Part shown: piece after piece, positions 36,329 through 46,360 of the stretch
Position numbering within the stretch: position 1 is the stretch's first letter
How the letters are laid out: each line of letters opens with the position of its first letter
DNA from: Parvibaculum sedimenti
GTDB lineage: Bacteria; Pseudomonadota; Alphaproteobacteria; Parvibaculales; Parvibaculaceae
Assembly: GCF_009184905.1 (NCBI RefSeq)
Contig: NZ_WESC01000001.1
Coordinates: 1-64,000, forward strand
Direction: 5' to 3'
DNA length: 64,000 nucleotides
The notes under the pieces: generated by a model
Told to the model about the DNA's origin: nothing
Databases searched by the model: none
The model's input: the letters and a program-made list of their open reading frames with translations, nothing else
Program-made: the position numbers and the translations under genes

Positions 36329-37798
36329 TCAGGGTTTCAGACCGAGCCGTGCCGCCACGCCTGCGCCATAGGCCGGATCGGCCTTGGAGAAGTGGCCGAT
36401 CTGGCGGCGCTGGATCTCTTCCGGCACGGTCTTCATCGCGCCAGCGATCGAGTCCATCAGCGCCGCCTTCTGTCCCTCCGACATCAGGCGGAAGAGATCG
36501 CCCGCCTGGCTGTAGTCGTTGTTGCCGTCGCGGTGGTCGTAGCGGTCGGCATCGCCTTCGATCTTCAGCGGCGGCTCCTTCACGCTCGGGTCTTCCTTCG
36601 GACCGCCGAAGGAGTTCGGCTCGTAGTTCACCGACCCGCCGCCATTGCCGTCGAAGCGCATCGCTCCGTCGCGGTGATAGGTGTGGACCGGGCAGCGCGG
36701 ACGGTTGACCGGCAGCGCGTCCGCATTGGTGCCGACGCGATGGCGATGGGCATCCGCATAGGAGAAGATGCGGAATTGAAGCATCTTGTCCGGGCTGTGG
36801 CCGATGCCGGGAACGACGGTTGCCGGCGAGAAAGTCGATTGCTCGACCTCCGCGTGATAGTTCTCCGGGTTCTTGTTCAGCGTCAGCACGCCCGCCTCGA
36901 TCAGCGGGAAATCCTTATGCGGCCAGACTTTCGTCAGGTCGAAGGGATTGTAGGGCGTCTTTCCGGCCTGCTCTTCCGTCATCACCTGCACCATGACGCG
37001 CCACCTGGGGAAGTCGCCGCGCTCGATCGATTCGTAAAGATCGCGCTGATGGCTCTCGCGATCCTCGCCGATGAGCTTCGTCGATTCCGCATCGGTCAGG
37101 TTTTCGATGCCCTGCATCGACTTGAAGTGGAGCTTCACCCAATGGCGCTCATTCTTCGCATTGATGAAGCTGTAAGTGTGCGAGCCGAAGCCATGCATGT
37201 GGCGCAGCGTTTTGGGGATGCCGCGATCGGAGAAAAGGATCGTGACCTGATGGAGGCTTTCCGGCGAGAGCGACCAGAAATCCCACATCGCTGTCGGGTT
37301 GCGCATGTTGGTGCGCGGGTCGCGCTTCTGCGTGTGGATAAAGTCCGAGAACTTGTAGGGGTCGCGCACGAAGAAGACAGGCGTGTTGTTGCCGACGAGG
37401 TCCCAGTTGCCCTCTTCCGTATAGAACTTCACCGCGAAGCCGCGCACGTCGCGCTCGGCGTCCGCAGCGCCGCGTTCGCCCGCGACGGTGGACATGCGCA
37501 GGAACACCGGCGTCTCCTTGCCATTATGCTCGAAGAGCTTCGCCTTGGTGTATTTCGTGATGTCATTGTTGACGCGGAAGACACCGAAGGCGGCCGCGCC
37601 CTTGGCATGCACCACGCGTTCGGGGATGCGCTCGCGATTGAAATGGGCGTGCTTTTCGAAGAGCTGCCAATCCTGAACGAGGAGCGGCCCGCGTGGGCCG
37701 GCGGTCAGCGCATTCTGGTTGTCGGGGACGGGGATGCCGGCAGCGGTCGTCAGGCGGACGGGTTTGCCGGTCGGATCGCTCTTTTTCTGGTCGCTCAT
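36329..37798 (-). CDS. katA: monofunctional heme catalase
   Basis: 489 residues, the small-subunit (clade 3) size. It converts hydrogen peroxide to water and oxygen. The active-site region has [12 protein letters not shown] with catalytic His64, and [13 protein letters not shown] near the distal Asn; the heme-ligand Tyr is in [17 protein letters not shown] at 37798 has AGGAGG 8 bases upstream. A strong promoter (TTGACA with a 17-base spacer) is flanked by two Fur-family-like sites, suggesting iron or peroxide control. Confidence 0.97.
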   Translation of the reverse strand: MSDQKKSDPTGKPVRLTTAAGIPVPDNQNALTAGPRGPLLVQDWQLFEKHAHFNRERIPERVVHAKGAAAFGVFRVNNDITKYTKAKLFEHNGKETPVFLRMSTVAGERGAADAERDVRGFAVKFYTEEGNWDLVGNNTPVFFVRDPYKFSDFIHTQKRDPRTNMRNPTAMWDFWSLSPESLHQVTILFSDRGIPKTLRHMHGFGSHTYSFINAKNERHWVKLHFKSMQGIENLTDAESTKLIGEDRESHQRDLYESIERGDFPRWRVMVQVMTEEQAGKTPYNPFDLTKVWPHKDFPLIEAGVLTLNKNPENYHAEVEQSTFSPATVVPGIGHSPDKMLQFRIFSYADAHRHRVGTNADALPVNRPRCPVHTYHRDGAMRFDGNGGGSVNYEPNSFGGPKEDPSVKEPPLKIEGDADRYDHRDGNNDYSQAGDLFRLMSEGQKAALMDSIAGAMKTVPEEIQRRQIGHFSKADPAYGAGVAARLGLKP

Positions 37799-37811
37799 GG
37801 CGCCCTCCTAG

Positions 37812-37828
37812 GTTAGAATAGTTCCAAC
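37812..37828. promoter_or_regulatory. Fur-family (Irr/PerR-like) operator, promoter-proximal
   Basis: GTTAGAATAGTTCCAAC resembles the TTTAGAAnnnTTCTAAA pattern reported for Irr boxes in rhizobia, with three mismatches. It covers the region just downstream of the inferred katA -10, where binding would repress. Confidence 0.4.
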
Positions 37829-37854
37829 TTAGAAATCGAGGACTGGCCTGTCAA
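37826..37854 (-). promoter_or_regulatory. katA promoter
   Basis: On the minus strand TTGACA (37849-37854) and TAAGTT (37826-37831) are 17 bases apart. The -35 is perfect and the -10 weak, which suits a regulated promoter. Confidence 0.55.
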
Positions 37855-37859
37855 GATAG

Positions 37860-37876
37860 TTTAGAATAATTCTCAA
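37860..37876. promoter_or_regulatory. Fur-family (Irr/PerR-like) operator, upstream
   Basis: TTTAGAA-TAA-TTCTCAA matches the TTTAGAAnnnTTCTAAA pattern with a single mismatch. It lies just upstream of the katA -35. The spacing between the two sites is 48 bases. Confidence 0.5.
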
Positions 37877-38003
37877 ATACTGGGCTTCGATTTACGTGTT
37901 CCCCTGCCGAAATGCCTCCGCCGCCATTGCCAAGCGGGTGCCCTCCGCCGCATAAACCTCGCGGAACGGCCCGCCATCGGGGCCGGGGTTACGGACGATT
38001 TGA

Positions 38004-39023
38004 ATGGAAAAGCCGACCAACCGCGTTTTCTCGGGCGTGCAGCCCACGGGCAACCTGCATCTGGGCAATTATCTGGGTGCGATCCGCAATTTCGTCGGGC
38101 TCCAGGACACGCATGAATGCCTCTACTGCGTCGTCGACATGCACGCGATCACCGTCTGGCAGGATCCGAAGGAACTTGCGGCGAACACGCGCGAGGTCGC
38201 TGCCGCCTATATCGCCGCCGGTATCGACCCGAAGAAGCATGTCATCTTCAACCAGTCCAAGGTTCCGGCCCATGCTGAGCTTGCCTGGATCCTGAATTGC
38301 GTCGCCCGCATCGGCTGGCTGAACCGGATGACCCAGTTCAAGGACAAGGCGGGCAAGGACCGCGAAAAGGCGTCCGTCGGCCTCTATTCCTATCCGGTGC
38401 TGATGGCCGCCGACATTCTCGCCTATCGCGCCACCCATGTGCCGGTCGGCGAGGACCAGAAGCAGCATCTGGAACTTGCCCGCGACGTGGCGCAGAAGTT
38501 CAACAACGACTACGCGGAGACGGGCGGCACCGATTTTTTCCCGCTCCCCGAGCCGCTCATCATGGGCCCGGCGACGCGCGTCATGAGCTTGCGCGACGGC
38601 ACCAAGAAAATGTCGAAGTCGGACCCGTCGGACTATTCGCGCATCACGCTGAAGGATGACGCAGACGCCATCGCGCTGAAGATCCGCAAGGCGCAGACCG
38701 ATCCGGAGCCCCTGCCGGAAACTGTCGAAGGGCTCGAAGGCCGCGCCGGCGCGGACAATCTTGTCGGCATCTATGCGGCGCTGTCGGGGCTTTCCAAGGC
38801 CGAAGTGATTGCGAAGTTCGGCGGCCGGCAGTTCGGCGTCTTCAAGCCGGCGCTTGCCGAGCTTGCGGTCGAAAAACTTTCGCCCATCACCGGCGAAATG
38901 AAGCGCATGCTGGATCAGGATCGCAGCTATATTGACGCGGTGCTCGCAAGCGGTGCCGAGCGCGCCAATGCCATCGCAGCGCCGATCTACAGCCGCGTCC
39001 GCGAGATCGTTGGGTTTATCTGA
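38004..39023 (+). CDS. trpS: tryptophanyl-tRNA synthetase
   Basis: 339 residues, class I synthetase that charges tRNA-Trp. The HIGH-type motif is [18 protein letters not shown] follows, and KMSKS is at 202-206. [34 protein letters not shown] is the family substrate-binding region. ATG at 38004 fits the conserved N-terminus. It is divergent from katA; its promoter shares the 205-base gap with the katA operators. Confidence 0.97.
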   Translation: MEKPTNRVFSGVQPTGNLHLGNYLGAIRNFVGLQDTHECLYCVVDMHAITVWQDPKELAANTREVAAAYIAAGIDPKKHVIFNQSKVPAHAELAWILNCVARIGWLNRMTQFKDKAGKDREKASVGLYSYPVLMAADILAYRATHVPVGEDQKQHLELARDVAQKFNNDYAETGGTDFFPLPEPLIMGPATRVMSLRDGTKKMSKSDPSDYSRITLKDDADAIALKIRKAQTDPEPLPETVEGLEGRAGADNLVGIYAALSGLSKAEVIAKFGGRQFGVFKPALAELAVEKLSPITGEMKRMLDQDRSYIDAVLASGAERANAIAAPIYSRVREIVGFI

Positions 39024-39120
39024 AGACCAGGCGGAACGCAGGCGTCTTGACCGGAAGGCCTTACTTCCCATCTAGTTGAAGCGATCTGGTCAAGGCGACA
39101 ATCGACAGGAGCCGGAGAAA

Positions 39121-40203
39121 ATGTCCTTTCGTGAAAATGTTGCGCGGATGCGCGACTGGGGGAGGGACAGGTTTGATGGCGCGACGGACTGGCTGCGTCA
39201 CCGCTGGATGTACCGCAAGGGCGCTTCTTCCGAGGGCGCTGGAAATGGCGGCGCGCTGTTCTCGAAGCTCGATGAGCCGGGCTGGGGCGGTATCGTCTGG
39301 CGCGCGCTCGTCGCTCTTGTTGTCGTCGTTCTTCTCTACTATCCCATCGGCATGCTGATGGTGAGCCGGATCGACGACGATCCGGACTTCAAGCCTACGG
39401 GTGCCAACGCGATCGGCGAAGGCGGCAGCCAGGCCGTCGCCATGATGGCCGCCTTGATCGACCGAGAGGTCAACGAGAACAGCTGGACGGCGAACGACCC
39501 CTTCTTCCAGCCCGGCGCGCTGCTCGACAACATGCCGAACTATCAGATGGGCATCGTCAGCGCGTTGGCCCGCTTTTCCTTCGAGATGACGGATCAGGTC
39601 GGGCGTTCTCGCGGGAGCAGCGAAGCGGATCCCGATCTGCAGAAGGCAGCGGGGCTTCTTCAGTATCCCGGCGACGTCTGGATCTGGAATCCGACCGTTT
39701 CGCTCGCGATCAAGGCGAGCTCGGAATCCCAATACCGCGCGGCGCGCCTGGCACTTATTCGCTACAACAAGCGACTTGCCAAGGGCGACGCGACCTTCGA
39801 GCGTCGTGCCGACAATCTGATGGCGACGCTCGATCGCTTCGCCAGCGATCTCGGCTCGCAGTCGGCTGTGCTCGATACTGAAGTGCGGGAGCATTCGAGC
39901 TACTTCATCGACACCAATGCCGATGACGTCTTCTACAACACCAAGGGCAAGCTTTACGGCTATTACCTGCTGACCAAGGGCCTCGGCGAGGATTTCGCGC
40001 CGGTCATCAAGGAGAAGGGTTTGCAGAAGAACTGGGCGCAGTTGCTCGACACGTTCCGCGAGGCCGCCGCGCTTTCGCCATGGGTCGTCGTCAATGGCGC
40101 ACCCGACGCCCAGTTCGAACCGAGCCACCTTGCGGCACAGGGCTTCTACCTCCTGCGTGCCCGCACACAGCTGCGCGAAATCACCAACGTGCTACTGAAA
40201 TAG
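39121..40203 (+). CDS. DUF2333 family membrane protein
   Basis: 360 residues. One transmembrane helix (about 58-80, LVALVVVVLLYYPIGMLMV) follows a ~55-residue cytoplasmic segment; the rest is periplasmic. Family motifs are GGSQAVAMMAALIDREVNENSWTANDPFFQPGALLDNMPNYQMG and YPGDVWIWNP. The function is unknown. ATG at 39121 follows AGGAGCCGGAG; longer readings to 39076 add sequence before the ribosome-binding site. It is 97 bases after trpS. Confidence 0.88.
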   Translation: MSFRENVARMRDWGRDRFDGATDWLRHRWMYRKGASSEGAGNGGALFSKLDEPGWGGIVWRALVALVVVVLLYYPIGMLMVSRIDDDPDFKPTGANAIGEGGSQAVAMMAALIDREVNENSWTANDPFFQPGALLDNMPNYQMGIVSALARFSFEMTDQVGRSRGSSEADPDLQKAAGLLQYPGDVWIWNPTVSLAIKASSESQYRAARLALIRYNKRLAKGDATFERRADNLMATLDRFASDLGSQSAVLDTEVREHSSYFIDTNADDVFYNTKGKLYGYYLLTKGLGEDFAPVIKEKGLQKNWAQLLDTFREAAALSPWVVVNGAPDAQFEPSHLAAQGFYLLRARTQLREITNVLLK

Positions 40204-40247
40204 GCCCGGTCTTGCCGCTGGTTCCCGGCGGTGGCAGCATGCGCCCC

Positions 40248-40724
40248 ATGACAGAACGGGCCACAGCGAAGCGCCGCAAATTCCTCGTCGTCGCCGACGG
40301 GACGCCGGAATCCGAGGTGGCGATCCACTTCGCGAGCCTGCGCGCCCAGCATACGAATGGCGTCGTGACGCTGCTTGCAGTCATTCCGCCCGCCGACAGC
40401 GCGGGGCAATGGCTCGGCGTTCAGAACCTCATGCGCGAGGAAGCGCGGGCCGAGGCGGAGGCCACGCTCCACAAGCTTGCCGCCCATGTGAACGAATATG
40501 CCGGGATCATGCCCGAACTCGTGATCCGCGAAGGGCTGCTGGCCGACGAGCTGCACCGGTTCATCGCGCAGGACAAGGACGTCGCGATCCTCGTTCTCGC
40601 CGCAGGCACCGGCAAGGACGGCCCCGGCCCCCTCGTTTCGACGGTTGGTGGCAAGGGTTTCCCGATCCCCGTCACTGTCGTGCCGGGCACGCTCACCGAA
40701 GAGGCGATCCGGGCGCTGGCGTGA
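40248..40724 (+). CDS. universal stress protein (UspA family)
   Basis: 158 residues. The N-terminal KFLVVADGTPESEVAIHFAS with its Asp, and the C-terminal LVSTVGGKGFPIPVTVVPG, fit the UspA nucleotide-binding fold, though the usual G2xG9xGS signature is not cleanly present, so ATP binding is uncertain. ATG at 40248 or 40239 are both possible. It starts 44 bases after the DUF2333 gene. Confidence 0.8.
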   Translation: MTERATAKRRKFLVVADGTPESEVAIHFASLRAQHTNGVVTLLAVIPPADSAGQWLGVQNLMREEARAEAEATLHKLAAHVNEYAGIMPELVIREGLLADELHRFIAQDKDVAILVLAAGTGKDGPGPLVSTVGGKGFPIPVTVVPGTLTEEAIRALA

Positions 40725-40842
40725 GTTCTCTCGCGGCCTTGGGTCGCGGTTTCTCGGGCATGCTTGATTCCCGCGGCGCGACGGTCCATTTATGAGCCAG
40801 ATAGAGCGCGGCAAGCCTGCGTTTTTAAAAGGGTTTTTCGAG

Positions 40843-41400
40843 ATGTTCATCCAGACCGAAGCCACGCCGAATCCGGCGACCCTGAAGTTTCTGCCCGGCC
40901 GCGAGGTTCTGGGCGAGGGCCGCGCCGCCGATTTTCCGGATGAGGAAGCTGCCCGTCGCTCGCCGCTGGCTATGCGGCTTTTCGCGGTGGACGGCGTTTC
41001 GGGCGTCTTTTTCGGTTCGGACTTCATCACGGTGACGAAGAGCGAAGGCGAATGGCAGCATCTGAAGCCCGCCCTTCTCGGCGCCATCATGGAGCATTTC
41101 ACCGGCGGCGCGCCGATCCTGTTCGGTGATCTCGCGGCGGGCGACGCTCATGCAGCGCATGAGGGCGAGGACGCCGAGATCGTGCGCGAGATCAAGGAAG
41201 TTCTCGACACGCGCATCCGCCCTGCCGTCGCGCAGGATGGCGGCGACATCACTTTCCAGGGCTTTGAGGACGGCGTTGTCTTCCTTGCCATGCAGGGGGC
41301 TTGCTCGGGCTGCCCCTCCTCGACCCTGACGCTGAAAAAAGGTGTCGAGAACACGCTGAAGCATTACGTCCCTGAGGTCAGGGAAGTCCGCGCGATCTGA
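40843..41400 (+). CDS. Nfu/NifU-like iron-sulfur cluster carrier
   Basis: 185 residues. The N-terminal Nfu-N domain begins [19 protein letters not shown], the family start, which decides ATG at 40843 over upstream 40792. The C-terminal NifU domain has the CxxC cluster-binding motif in [21 protein letters not shown]. Nfu proteins carry 4Fe-4S clusters to targets such as lipoyl synthase or aconitase. It is a mitochondrial NFU1-type arrangement. Confidence 0.94.
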   Translation: MFIQTEATPNPATLKFLPGREVLGEGRAADFPDEEAARRSPLAMRLFAVDGVSGVFFGSDFITVTKSEGEWQHLKPALLGAIMEHFTGGAPILFGDLAAGDAHAAHEGEDAEIVREIKEVLDTRIRPAVAQDGGDITFQGFEDGVVFLAMQGACSGCPSSTLTLKKGVENTLKHYVPEVREVRAI

Positions 41401-41513
41401 TTGTTTCATCGGCGCGTCATATTGTTTCACCGCCGGGGCTAGCGCCCGCGCGAGGCGGCGCTATCCTGTGCGCCCTTCAATATTCCTTTCGTACCTCCCG
41501 AGGAGTCAGCTTC

Positions 41514-42107
41514 ATGAGTGGTATCCTGAGCGAAGATGCGCTCGACACGCTGTTCCGCCATGCGCGCACGCATAATGCCTGGCAGGACAAGCCGGTCTCC
41601 GACGAGACCCTGTACAAGCTCTACGATCTCATGAAGTGGGGCCCCACCAGCGCCAATTGTTCAGCCGCTCGCATCGTTTTCGTGAAGTCGAAAGAAGCGA
41701 AGGAAAAGCTGAAGCCCGCGCTGTCGGCCGGCAATCTCGAAAAGACCATGGCCGCGCCCGTCACTGCGATCATCGGCTATGACGTCGAGTTCTATGAGCG
41801 CCTTCCCGAACTTTTCCCGCATGCGCCGGAAGCCAAGACCTGGTTCAACTGGTCGAAGGAATGGGCCGAGCAGACGGCCTTCCGCAACGGCTCGCTGCAG
41901 GGCGGCTATTTCATTCTCGCCGCGCGTGCCCTTGGCCTCGATTGCGGTCCGATGTCGGGCTTCGACATGAAGAAGGTCGACGAGGCTTTCTTCGCCGGCA
42001 CCACTGTGAAGGTCAATTTCCTCTGCAATCTCGGCTATGGCAACCCGGACGGGCTTTTCGGCCGCAGTCCACGCCTGCCCTTTGCCGATGTCTGCCAGAT
42101 CGTCTGA
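41514..42107 (+). CDS. RutE-like nitroreductase family flavoprotein
   Basis: 197 residues. Motifs match RutE along the whole length: [70 protein letters not shown] and [14 protein letters not shown]. RutE reduces malonic semialdehyde to 3-hydroxypropionate in uracil use via the Rut pathway. No other rut genes are seen, so a broader oxidoreductase role is possible. It overlaps the tsaB start by about 20 bases if the ATG at 42088 is used. Confidence 0.85.
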   Translation: MSGILSEDALDTLFRHARTHNAWQDKPVSDETLYKLYDLMKWGPTSANCSAARIVFVKSKEAKEKLKPALSAGNLEKTMAAPVTAIIGYDVEFYERLPELFPHAPEAKTWFNWSKEWAEQTAFRNGSLQGGYFILAARALGLDCGPMSGFDMKKVDEAFFAGTTVKVNFLCNLGYGNPDGLFGRSPRLPFADVCQIV

Positions 42108-42816
42108 CAACGGAGCATCTGTTCTGACCCTTCTCGCATTCGATACGGCGCAAGGCGCCCTTTCCGCCGCCATTCTTGGGCGGGAGGGCGTCGTCGCGTA
42201 TCGCTTCGAACCGCGAACGCGTGGCCACGCCGAAAATCTGATGCCGATGCTGGAGGCCGTGATGGCGGAGGCAGGCCTGGGCTTCGCCGATCTCGACGCG
42301 CTCGCCGTCACCATTGGCCCCGGCACTTTCACCGGGCTACGCGTCGGCCTTGCCGCCGCGCGTGGTCTGGCGCTTGCCCGTTCGCTGCCGCTTGTCGGCG
42401 TGACCACGCTTGAAGCGCTGGCAGAGCCTGTGAGAGCCGAGCCCGGCGAAGCGATCGTTGCTGCATTCGACGCCAAGCGCGGCGAGATCTATCTCCAGAC
42501 TTTCGATGCGAACCATGTGGCGCTGAGCGAGCCCATGCTCGTCTCGCTCGAAGAGGCGCTGACCCATGTTCATGGCGACGCTTTCGTCTGCGCCGGCACG
42601 GGTGCCGGTCTTCTTGCCGCCGCGCTCGCCGCGAAGGGCATCGTGGCCCGCCTTTCGGACGCGCCCGCCCAGCCCGATGCGCGTTCGGTCGGTCGCCTCG
42701 CCGCCGCCCGCCTCGCCGCGGAGGGCGTGGATGCCTTTCGCATTGCGCCTGCCCCCCTCTATTTGCGCGCGCCCGATGCGAAGCTGCCGGGCGGCATCGA
42801 CCCCTTCGCCGCATGA
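42088..42816 (+). CDS. tsaB: TsaB, tRNA t6A37 synthesis protein
   Basis: 242 residues. TsaB is the ASKHA-fold partner that binds TsaD in making threonylcarbamoyl-adenosine on tRNAs reading ANN codons. Motifs: [57 protein letters not shown], and [14 protein letters not shown]. The start is uncertain; ATG at 42088 lies within the nitroreductase end, and a better start near 42120 is not obvious. ATGA overlap with rimI. Confidence 0.92.
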   Translation: MSARSSDNGASVLTLLAFDTAQGALSAAILGREGVVAYRFEPRTRGHAENLMPMLEAVMAEAGLGFADLDALAVTIGPGTFTGLRVGLAAARGLALARSLPLVGVTTLEALAEPVRAEPGEAIVAAFDAKRGEIYLQTFDANHVALSEPMLVSLEEALTHVHGDAFVCAGTGAGLLAAALAAKGIVARLSDAPAQPDARSVGRLAAARLAAEGVDAFRIAPAPLYLRAPDAKLPGGIDPFAA

Positions 42817-43289
42817 GCGGGCCTGACCATATCGATATTCGACCCGTTACGAGCGGCGTCGCGCCTCAACTCGCCCATGTCCATGCGACGGGATTCGATG
42901 AGCCCTGGGGCACGGAGGCGATCAGGGACATCATCGCCATGCCGGGCACATTCGGCCTGATGGCGAAGGCCGGAGAGCATATTCCCGGCTTCGTGCTGGC
43001 CCGCGTCGCAGCCGGCGAGGCTGAAATTCTCACCATTGCGGTGGCCGAAAGCCATCGCCGCCGGGGCCTCGGCCGGCGTCTCATGGAAGAAGCGGCCGCT
43101 GCTTCGCTCGCAGGCGGCGCGAGCGTCCTTTTCCTCGAAGTGGCCGAGGATAATCCTGCAGCGATCGCCCTTTACCGGAATCTCGGCTTCACGACGGTCG
43201 GCCGCCGTCCCGGCTATTACCGCCGCAGTGGCAGCGCGTCGGTGGCGGCCCTGACCATGCGTCTCGACCTCGCGGATCAGCCGCAATAA
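42813..43289 (+). CDS. rimI: RimI-type N-acetyltransferase
   Basis: 158 residues, GNAT fold. The acetyl-CoA site is VAESHRRRGLGRRLMEE, and EVAEDNPAAIALYRNLGFTTVGRRPGYYR is typical of RimI, which acetylates the N-terminal Ala of ribosomal protein S18. It overlaps tsaB by ATGA, the usual pair. Confidence 0.92.
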   Translation: MSGPDHIDIRPVTSGVAPQLAHVHATGFDEPWGTEAIRDIIAMPGTFGLMAKAGEHIPGFVLARVAAGEAEILTIAVAESHRRRGLGRRLMEEAAAASLAGGASVLFLEVAEDNPAAIALYRNLGFTTVGRRPGYYRRSGSASVAALTMRLDLADQPQ

Positions 43290-43409
43290 CCATTGTGACC
43301 AAGTGGGTGCGCCGTCGCAAAACGGTTATAATTCAGGTGCTTAGTGTGTTAAGAAGGGTGAAGCGGATGTTCTGCTTGTCCGTGACAATGAGGCCTCTCT
43401 AGAGCTATT

Positions 43410-43910
43410 ATGACACCGATGACGACAAACCCTTCCGCCAACGGCCATACAGAGACCGACGCGAACGATGCTGACCGCATCGAGAATCTTTGCGTCGAAA
43501 AAGGCATGCGCATGACAGAGCAGCGGCGCGTCATTGCGCGCGTTCTGTCGAGCGCCCATGACCATCCGGATGTTGAGGAGGTCTATCACCGGGCCTCGAA
43601 GATCGATAACAAGATCTCGATCGCGACGGTCTATCGCACGGTTCGCCTTTTCGAAGAGGCTGGCATTCTTGAGCGCCATGATTTCCGCGATGGCCGCTCG
43701 CGCTACGAGCAGGTGCCGGACGAGCATCACGATCACCTGATCGATTTGTCGACTGGCAAGGTGATCGAGTTCCACAGCGACGACATTGAGCGGTTGCAGC
43801 ACATCATCGCGCGCGAACTCGGCTTCGATCTCGTCGATCATCGCCTCGAGCTTTATGGTGTTCCGCTCGGCAGGGACAAGAAAGCCGCCGACTCTCGCAA
43901 GAAAGAATGA
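43410..43910 (+). CDS. fur: Fur family metal-dependent repressor (Fur/Mur)
   Basis: 166 residues. The winged helix is clear (MRMTEQRRVIARVLSS, HPDVEEVYHRAS, ISIATVYRTVRLFEEAGIL), followed by the metal-binding DEHHDHLID and the Glu/His-rich dimerisation part. C-terminal Cys pairs for structural zinc are absent, as in alphaproteobacterial Fur/Mur. It is more Fur-like than Irr-like, as the HxH heme motif of Irr is not seen. Its stop overlaps the plsC ATG. It could be one regulator of the katA sites, but that is inference. Confidence 0.92.
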   Translation: MTPMTTNPSANGHTETDANDADRIENLCVEKGMRMTEQRRVIARVLSSAHDHPDVEEVYHRASKIDNKISIATVYRTVRLFEEAGILERHDFRDGRSRYEQVPDEHHDHLIDLSTGKVIEFHSDDIERLQHIIARELGFDLVDHRLELYGVPLGRDKKAADSRKKE

Positions 43911-44833
43911 AGGCACGAGGCCTCGACCTCGCGCATAAGGGAATGGAAGACGGGACAAGGGAGACGCTCATGGGTCGCTTGCGCGCGGGTTTCCTCCTCG
44001 CCGGTTTCATTTTGTCGGCCATGGTTCTGATGCCGGTTCAGGCGCTTGCGCTCAAAATGAACTGGCCGCTCGCCAAGCGCCTTCCCAATTTCTATCACCG
44101 CTTCCTCTGCAAGCTCGTCGGCATCCGGGTTGTGACCCGCGGCGAGCCCTATCAGGGTGGCGCCTGTCTTATCGCGGCGAACCACACCTCCTGGCTCGAC
44201 ATTCCGATCATGGCTTCGTTGCAGCCTTCGTCCTTCGTGGCCAAGAGCGAGGTGGCGGGCTGGCCCTTTTTCGGCACGCTGGCGCGCCTTCAGCAGACGG
44301 TCTTCGTGGAGCGCGAGCGACGCACCCGCACGGCGGAGTCGCGCAACGAAATCCACGCCCGCATCGCCGGCGGCGACCGGCTGATCCTCTTCCCGGAAGG
44401 TACGTCGAGCGACGGCAACCGGGTGCTGAATTTCAAATCCGCGCTGATGAGCGTCGCCCAGCTCACCATCGTGAATGGCGAGGAAGATCGCGAGGACGAT
44501 CTGGTGGTTCAGCCTGTTTCCGTCGCCTATGTGAAGCTTCACGGCCTGCCCATGGGCCGTCAGTTCCGGCCCTTTTTCGCCTGGTATGGCGACATGGATC
44601 TCTTCCCCCATCTCTGGGAAGCCTTTTCGCTCGGGCCGATCGACGTGATGGTCGAATATCACAAGCCCGTCACGATCCGCGAAATCGGCAACCGCAAGGC
44701 GCTGGCCATGTATTGCGAGGAAGCCTGCCGCAGTGGCGTCATCCGCGCGATCAACGGGCGTTTTGACGAAGAGTCCGAGGCGCCTGACGCCGGAACGATC
44801 GAGTTGCCGCCTCGCCTCGCTGCCGCGCTTTGA
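43907..44833 (+). CDS. plsC: 1-acyl-sn-glycerol-3-phosphate acyltransferase
   Basis: 308 residues. One or two N-terminal hydrophobic segments (about 25-50) anchor it. The acyltransferase motifs are ANHTSWLDIP (HX4D), FVERERRTRTAE, and FPEGTSSDG. It makes phosphatidate from lysophosphatidate; OlsA-type activity on lyso-ornithine lipid is possible, since plsC homologues do this. ATG at 43907 overlaps the fur stop. Confidence 0.92.
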   Translation: MKARGLDLAHKGMEDGTRETLMGRLRAGFLLAGFILSAMVLMPVQALALKMNWPLAKRLPNFYHRFLCKLVGIRVVTRGEPYQGGACLIAANHTSWLDIPIMASLQPSSFVAKSEVAGWPFFGTLARLQQTVFVERERRTRTAESRNEIHARIAGGDRLILFPEGTSSDGNRVLNFKSALMSVAQLTIVNGEEDREDDLVVQPVSVAYVKLHGLPMGRQFRPFFAWYGDMDLFPHLWEAFSLGPIDVMVEYHKPVTIREIGNRKALAMYCEEACRSGVIRAINGRFDEESEAPDAGTIELPPRLAAAL

Positions 44834-44888
44834 GCGCGCCTCGCATTGGTGGATGCGGAACGGCACTTCTGCCTGCTAGTATGACGCA

Positions 44889-46301
44889 ATGGCGCTTGCC
44901 GCCAGAATTGGCCCTGCTTTGAGTTCCCACGTGCCGCAGAAGAAGATTTTCGTAAAGACCTATGGCTGTCAGATGAATGTCTATGACAGCGAGCGCATGA
45001 TCGACGTCATGGCGCCGGAAGGTTATGTCGAGGCCGCCTCGCCAGAGGAGGCCGACATCGTCGTGCTGAATACCTGTCATATCCGCGAGAAAGCCGCCGA
45101 AAAGGTCTATTCGGAACTGGGCCGCCTGCGCGAGCTCAAGGCCGAAAAGGCCGCGCGGGGCGAGAAGCTCGTCGTCGGCGTCGCGGGTTGCGTCGCCCAG
45201 GCCGAGGGCGAGGAAATGCGCCGCCGCGCGCCCGTGGTCGATATCATCGTGGGCCCGCAGAATTATCACCATCTTCCCGACCTCGTGGCACGCAGCGGCA
45301 ATGGCGGCCCCGCCATCGTCGAGACGGAATTTCCGACCGAGGACAAGTTCGAAAGCCTCCCCGCGCCGGACCGGCGCAAGACGCTGGCCCGCGGCCCCAC
45401 GGCCTTCCTCACCATTCAGGAAGGTTGCGACAAGTTCTGCACCTTCTGCGTCGTGCCTTATACGCGCGGCAGCGAATTCTCACGGCCCGTGTCGCGCATC
45501 CTCGACGAAGCGCGCGGCCTTGCCGATGCGGGCGTGCGCGAAATCACGCTGCTCGGTCAGAACGTCAACGCCTATCACGGCGAAAATGCGAAGGGCCGTC
45601 CCGCGACCCTTGGCGCGCTGCTGCGCGCGCTGGCCGACATCGACGGCATCGAACGTCTGCGCTACACGACGAGCCATCCGAGAGACATGGACGAGGAATT
45701 GATTTCCGCCCACGCGCAAGTCGAAAAGCTGATGCCCTATCTGCATCTTCCGGTGCAGTCGGGTTCGGACCGCATCCTCGACCTGATGAACCGTCAGCAC
45801 ACGGCGGAGACCTATATCGAGATAATCGCCCGCATCCGCGCCGCGCGTCCCGACATCGCGCTGTCGTCGGATTTCATCGTCGGCTTCCCCGGCGAGACGG
45901 AAGCGGATTTCGAGGCGACGCTCGATCTCATTCGCGAAGTGAAGTTCGTGCAGGCCTATTCCTTCAAATACAGCCCCCGTCCCGGCACGCCCGCCTCGAC
46001 GCGCGGCGAGCAGATCGCGGAAGAGGTGAAGACCGAGCGGCTTCATCGTCTGCAGGCGCTTCTCTCGGAGCAATCGGAAGCCTTCAACGCCTCCTGCGCG
46101 GGGAAGGTCATGCCGGTCCTCTTTGATCGCCGTGGCCGCGCGCCCGGCCAGCTTCTGGGCCGCAGCCCCTATCTTCAGCCCGTTCATATCGATGCAGGCC
46201 CTGACGATCTTCTAGGGCGTATCGCGCCTGTCATCATCGAGCAGGGTTTTGCGAATAGTCTTCGTGGACGACTCGCGGAAAGCGAGAAGGTGATTGCCTG
46301 A
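44889..46301 (+). CDS. miaB: tRNA-2-methylthio-N6-dimethylallyladenosine synthase MiaB
   Basis: 470 residues. The N-terminal UPF0004 domain has [20 protein letters not shown] and GCVAQ Cys ligands for the auxiliary cluster; the radical SAM motif is [18 protein letters not shown]; a TRAM domain is C-terminal. It adds the methylthio group to A37 of tRNAs. Start ATG 44889 has no clear ribosome-binding site; a TTG at 44919 is an alternative. Confidence 0.96.
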   Translation: MALAARIGPALSSHVPQKKIFVKTYGCQMNVYDSERMIDVMAPEGYVEAASPEEADIVVLNTCHIREKAAEKVYSELGRLRELKAEKAARGEKLVVGVAGCVAQAEGEEMRRRAPVVDIIVGPQNYHHLPDLVARSGNGGPAIVETEFPTEDKFESLPAPDRRKTLARGPTAFLTIQEGCDKFCTFCVVPYTRGSEFSRPVSRILDEARGLADAGVREITLLGQNVNAYHGENAKGRPATLGALLRALADIDGIERLRYTTSHPRDMDEELISAHAQVEKLMPYLHLPVQSGSDRILDLMNRQHTAETYIEIIARIRAARPDIALSSDFIVGFPGETEADFEATLDLIREVKFVQAYSFKYSPRPGTPASTRGEQIAEEVKTERLHRLQALLSEQSEAFNASCAGKVMPVLFDRRGRAPGQLLGRSPYLQPVHIDAGPDDLLGRIAPVIIEQGFANSLRGRLAESEKVIA

Positions 46302-46360
46302 TGAGTGACGAGCCGGATGCCGGTATTTCCATGACCAGTATTTGAAAGGACAGGGAGCAG

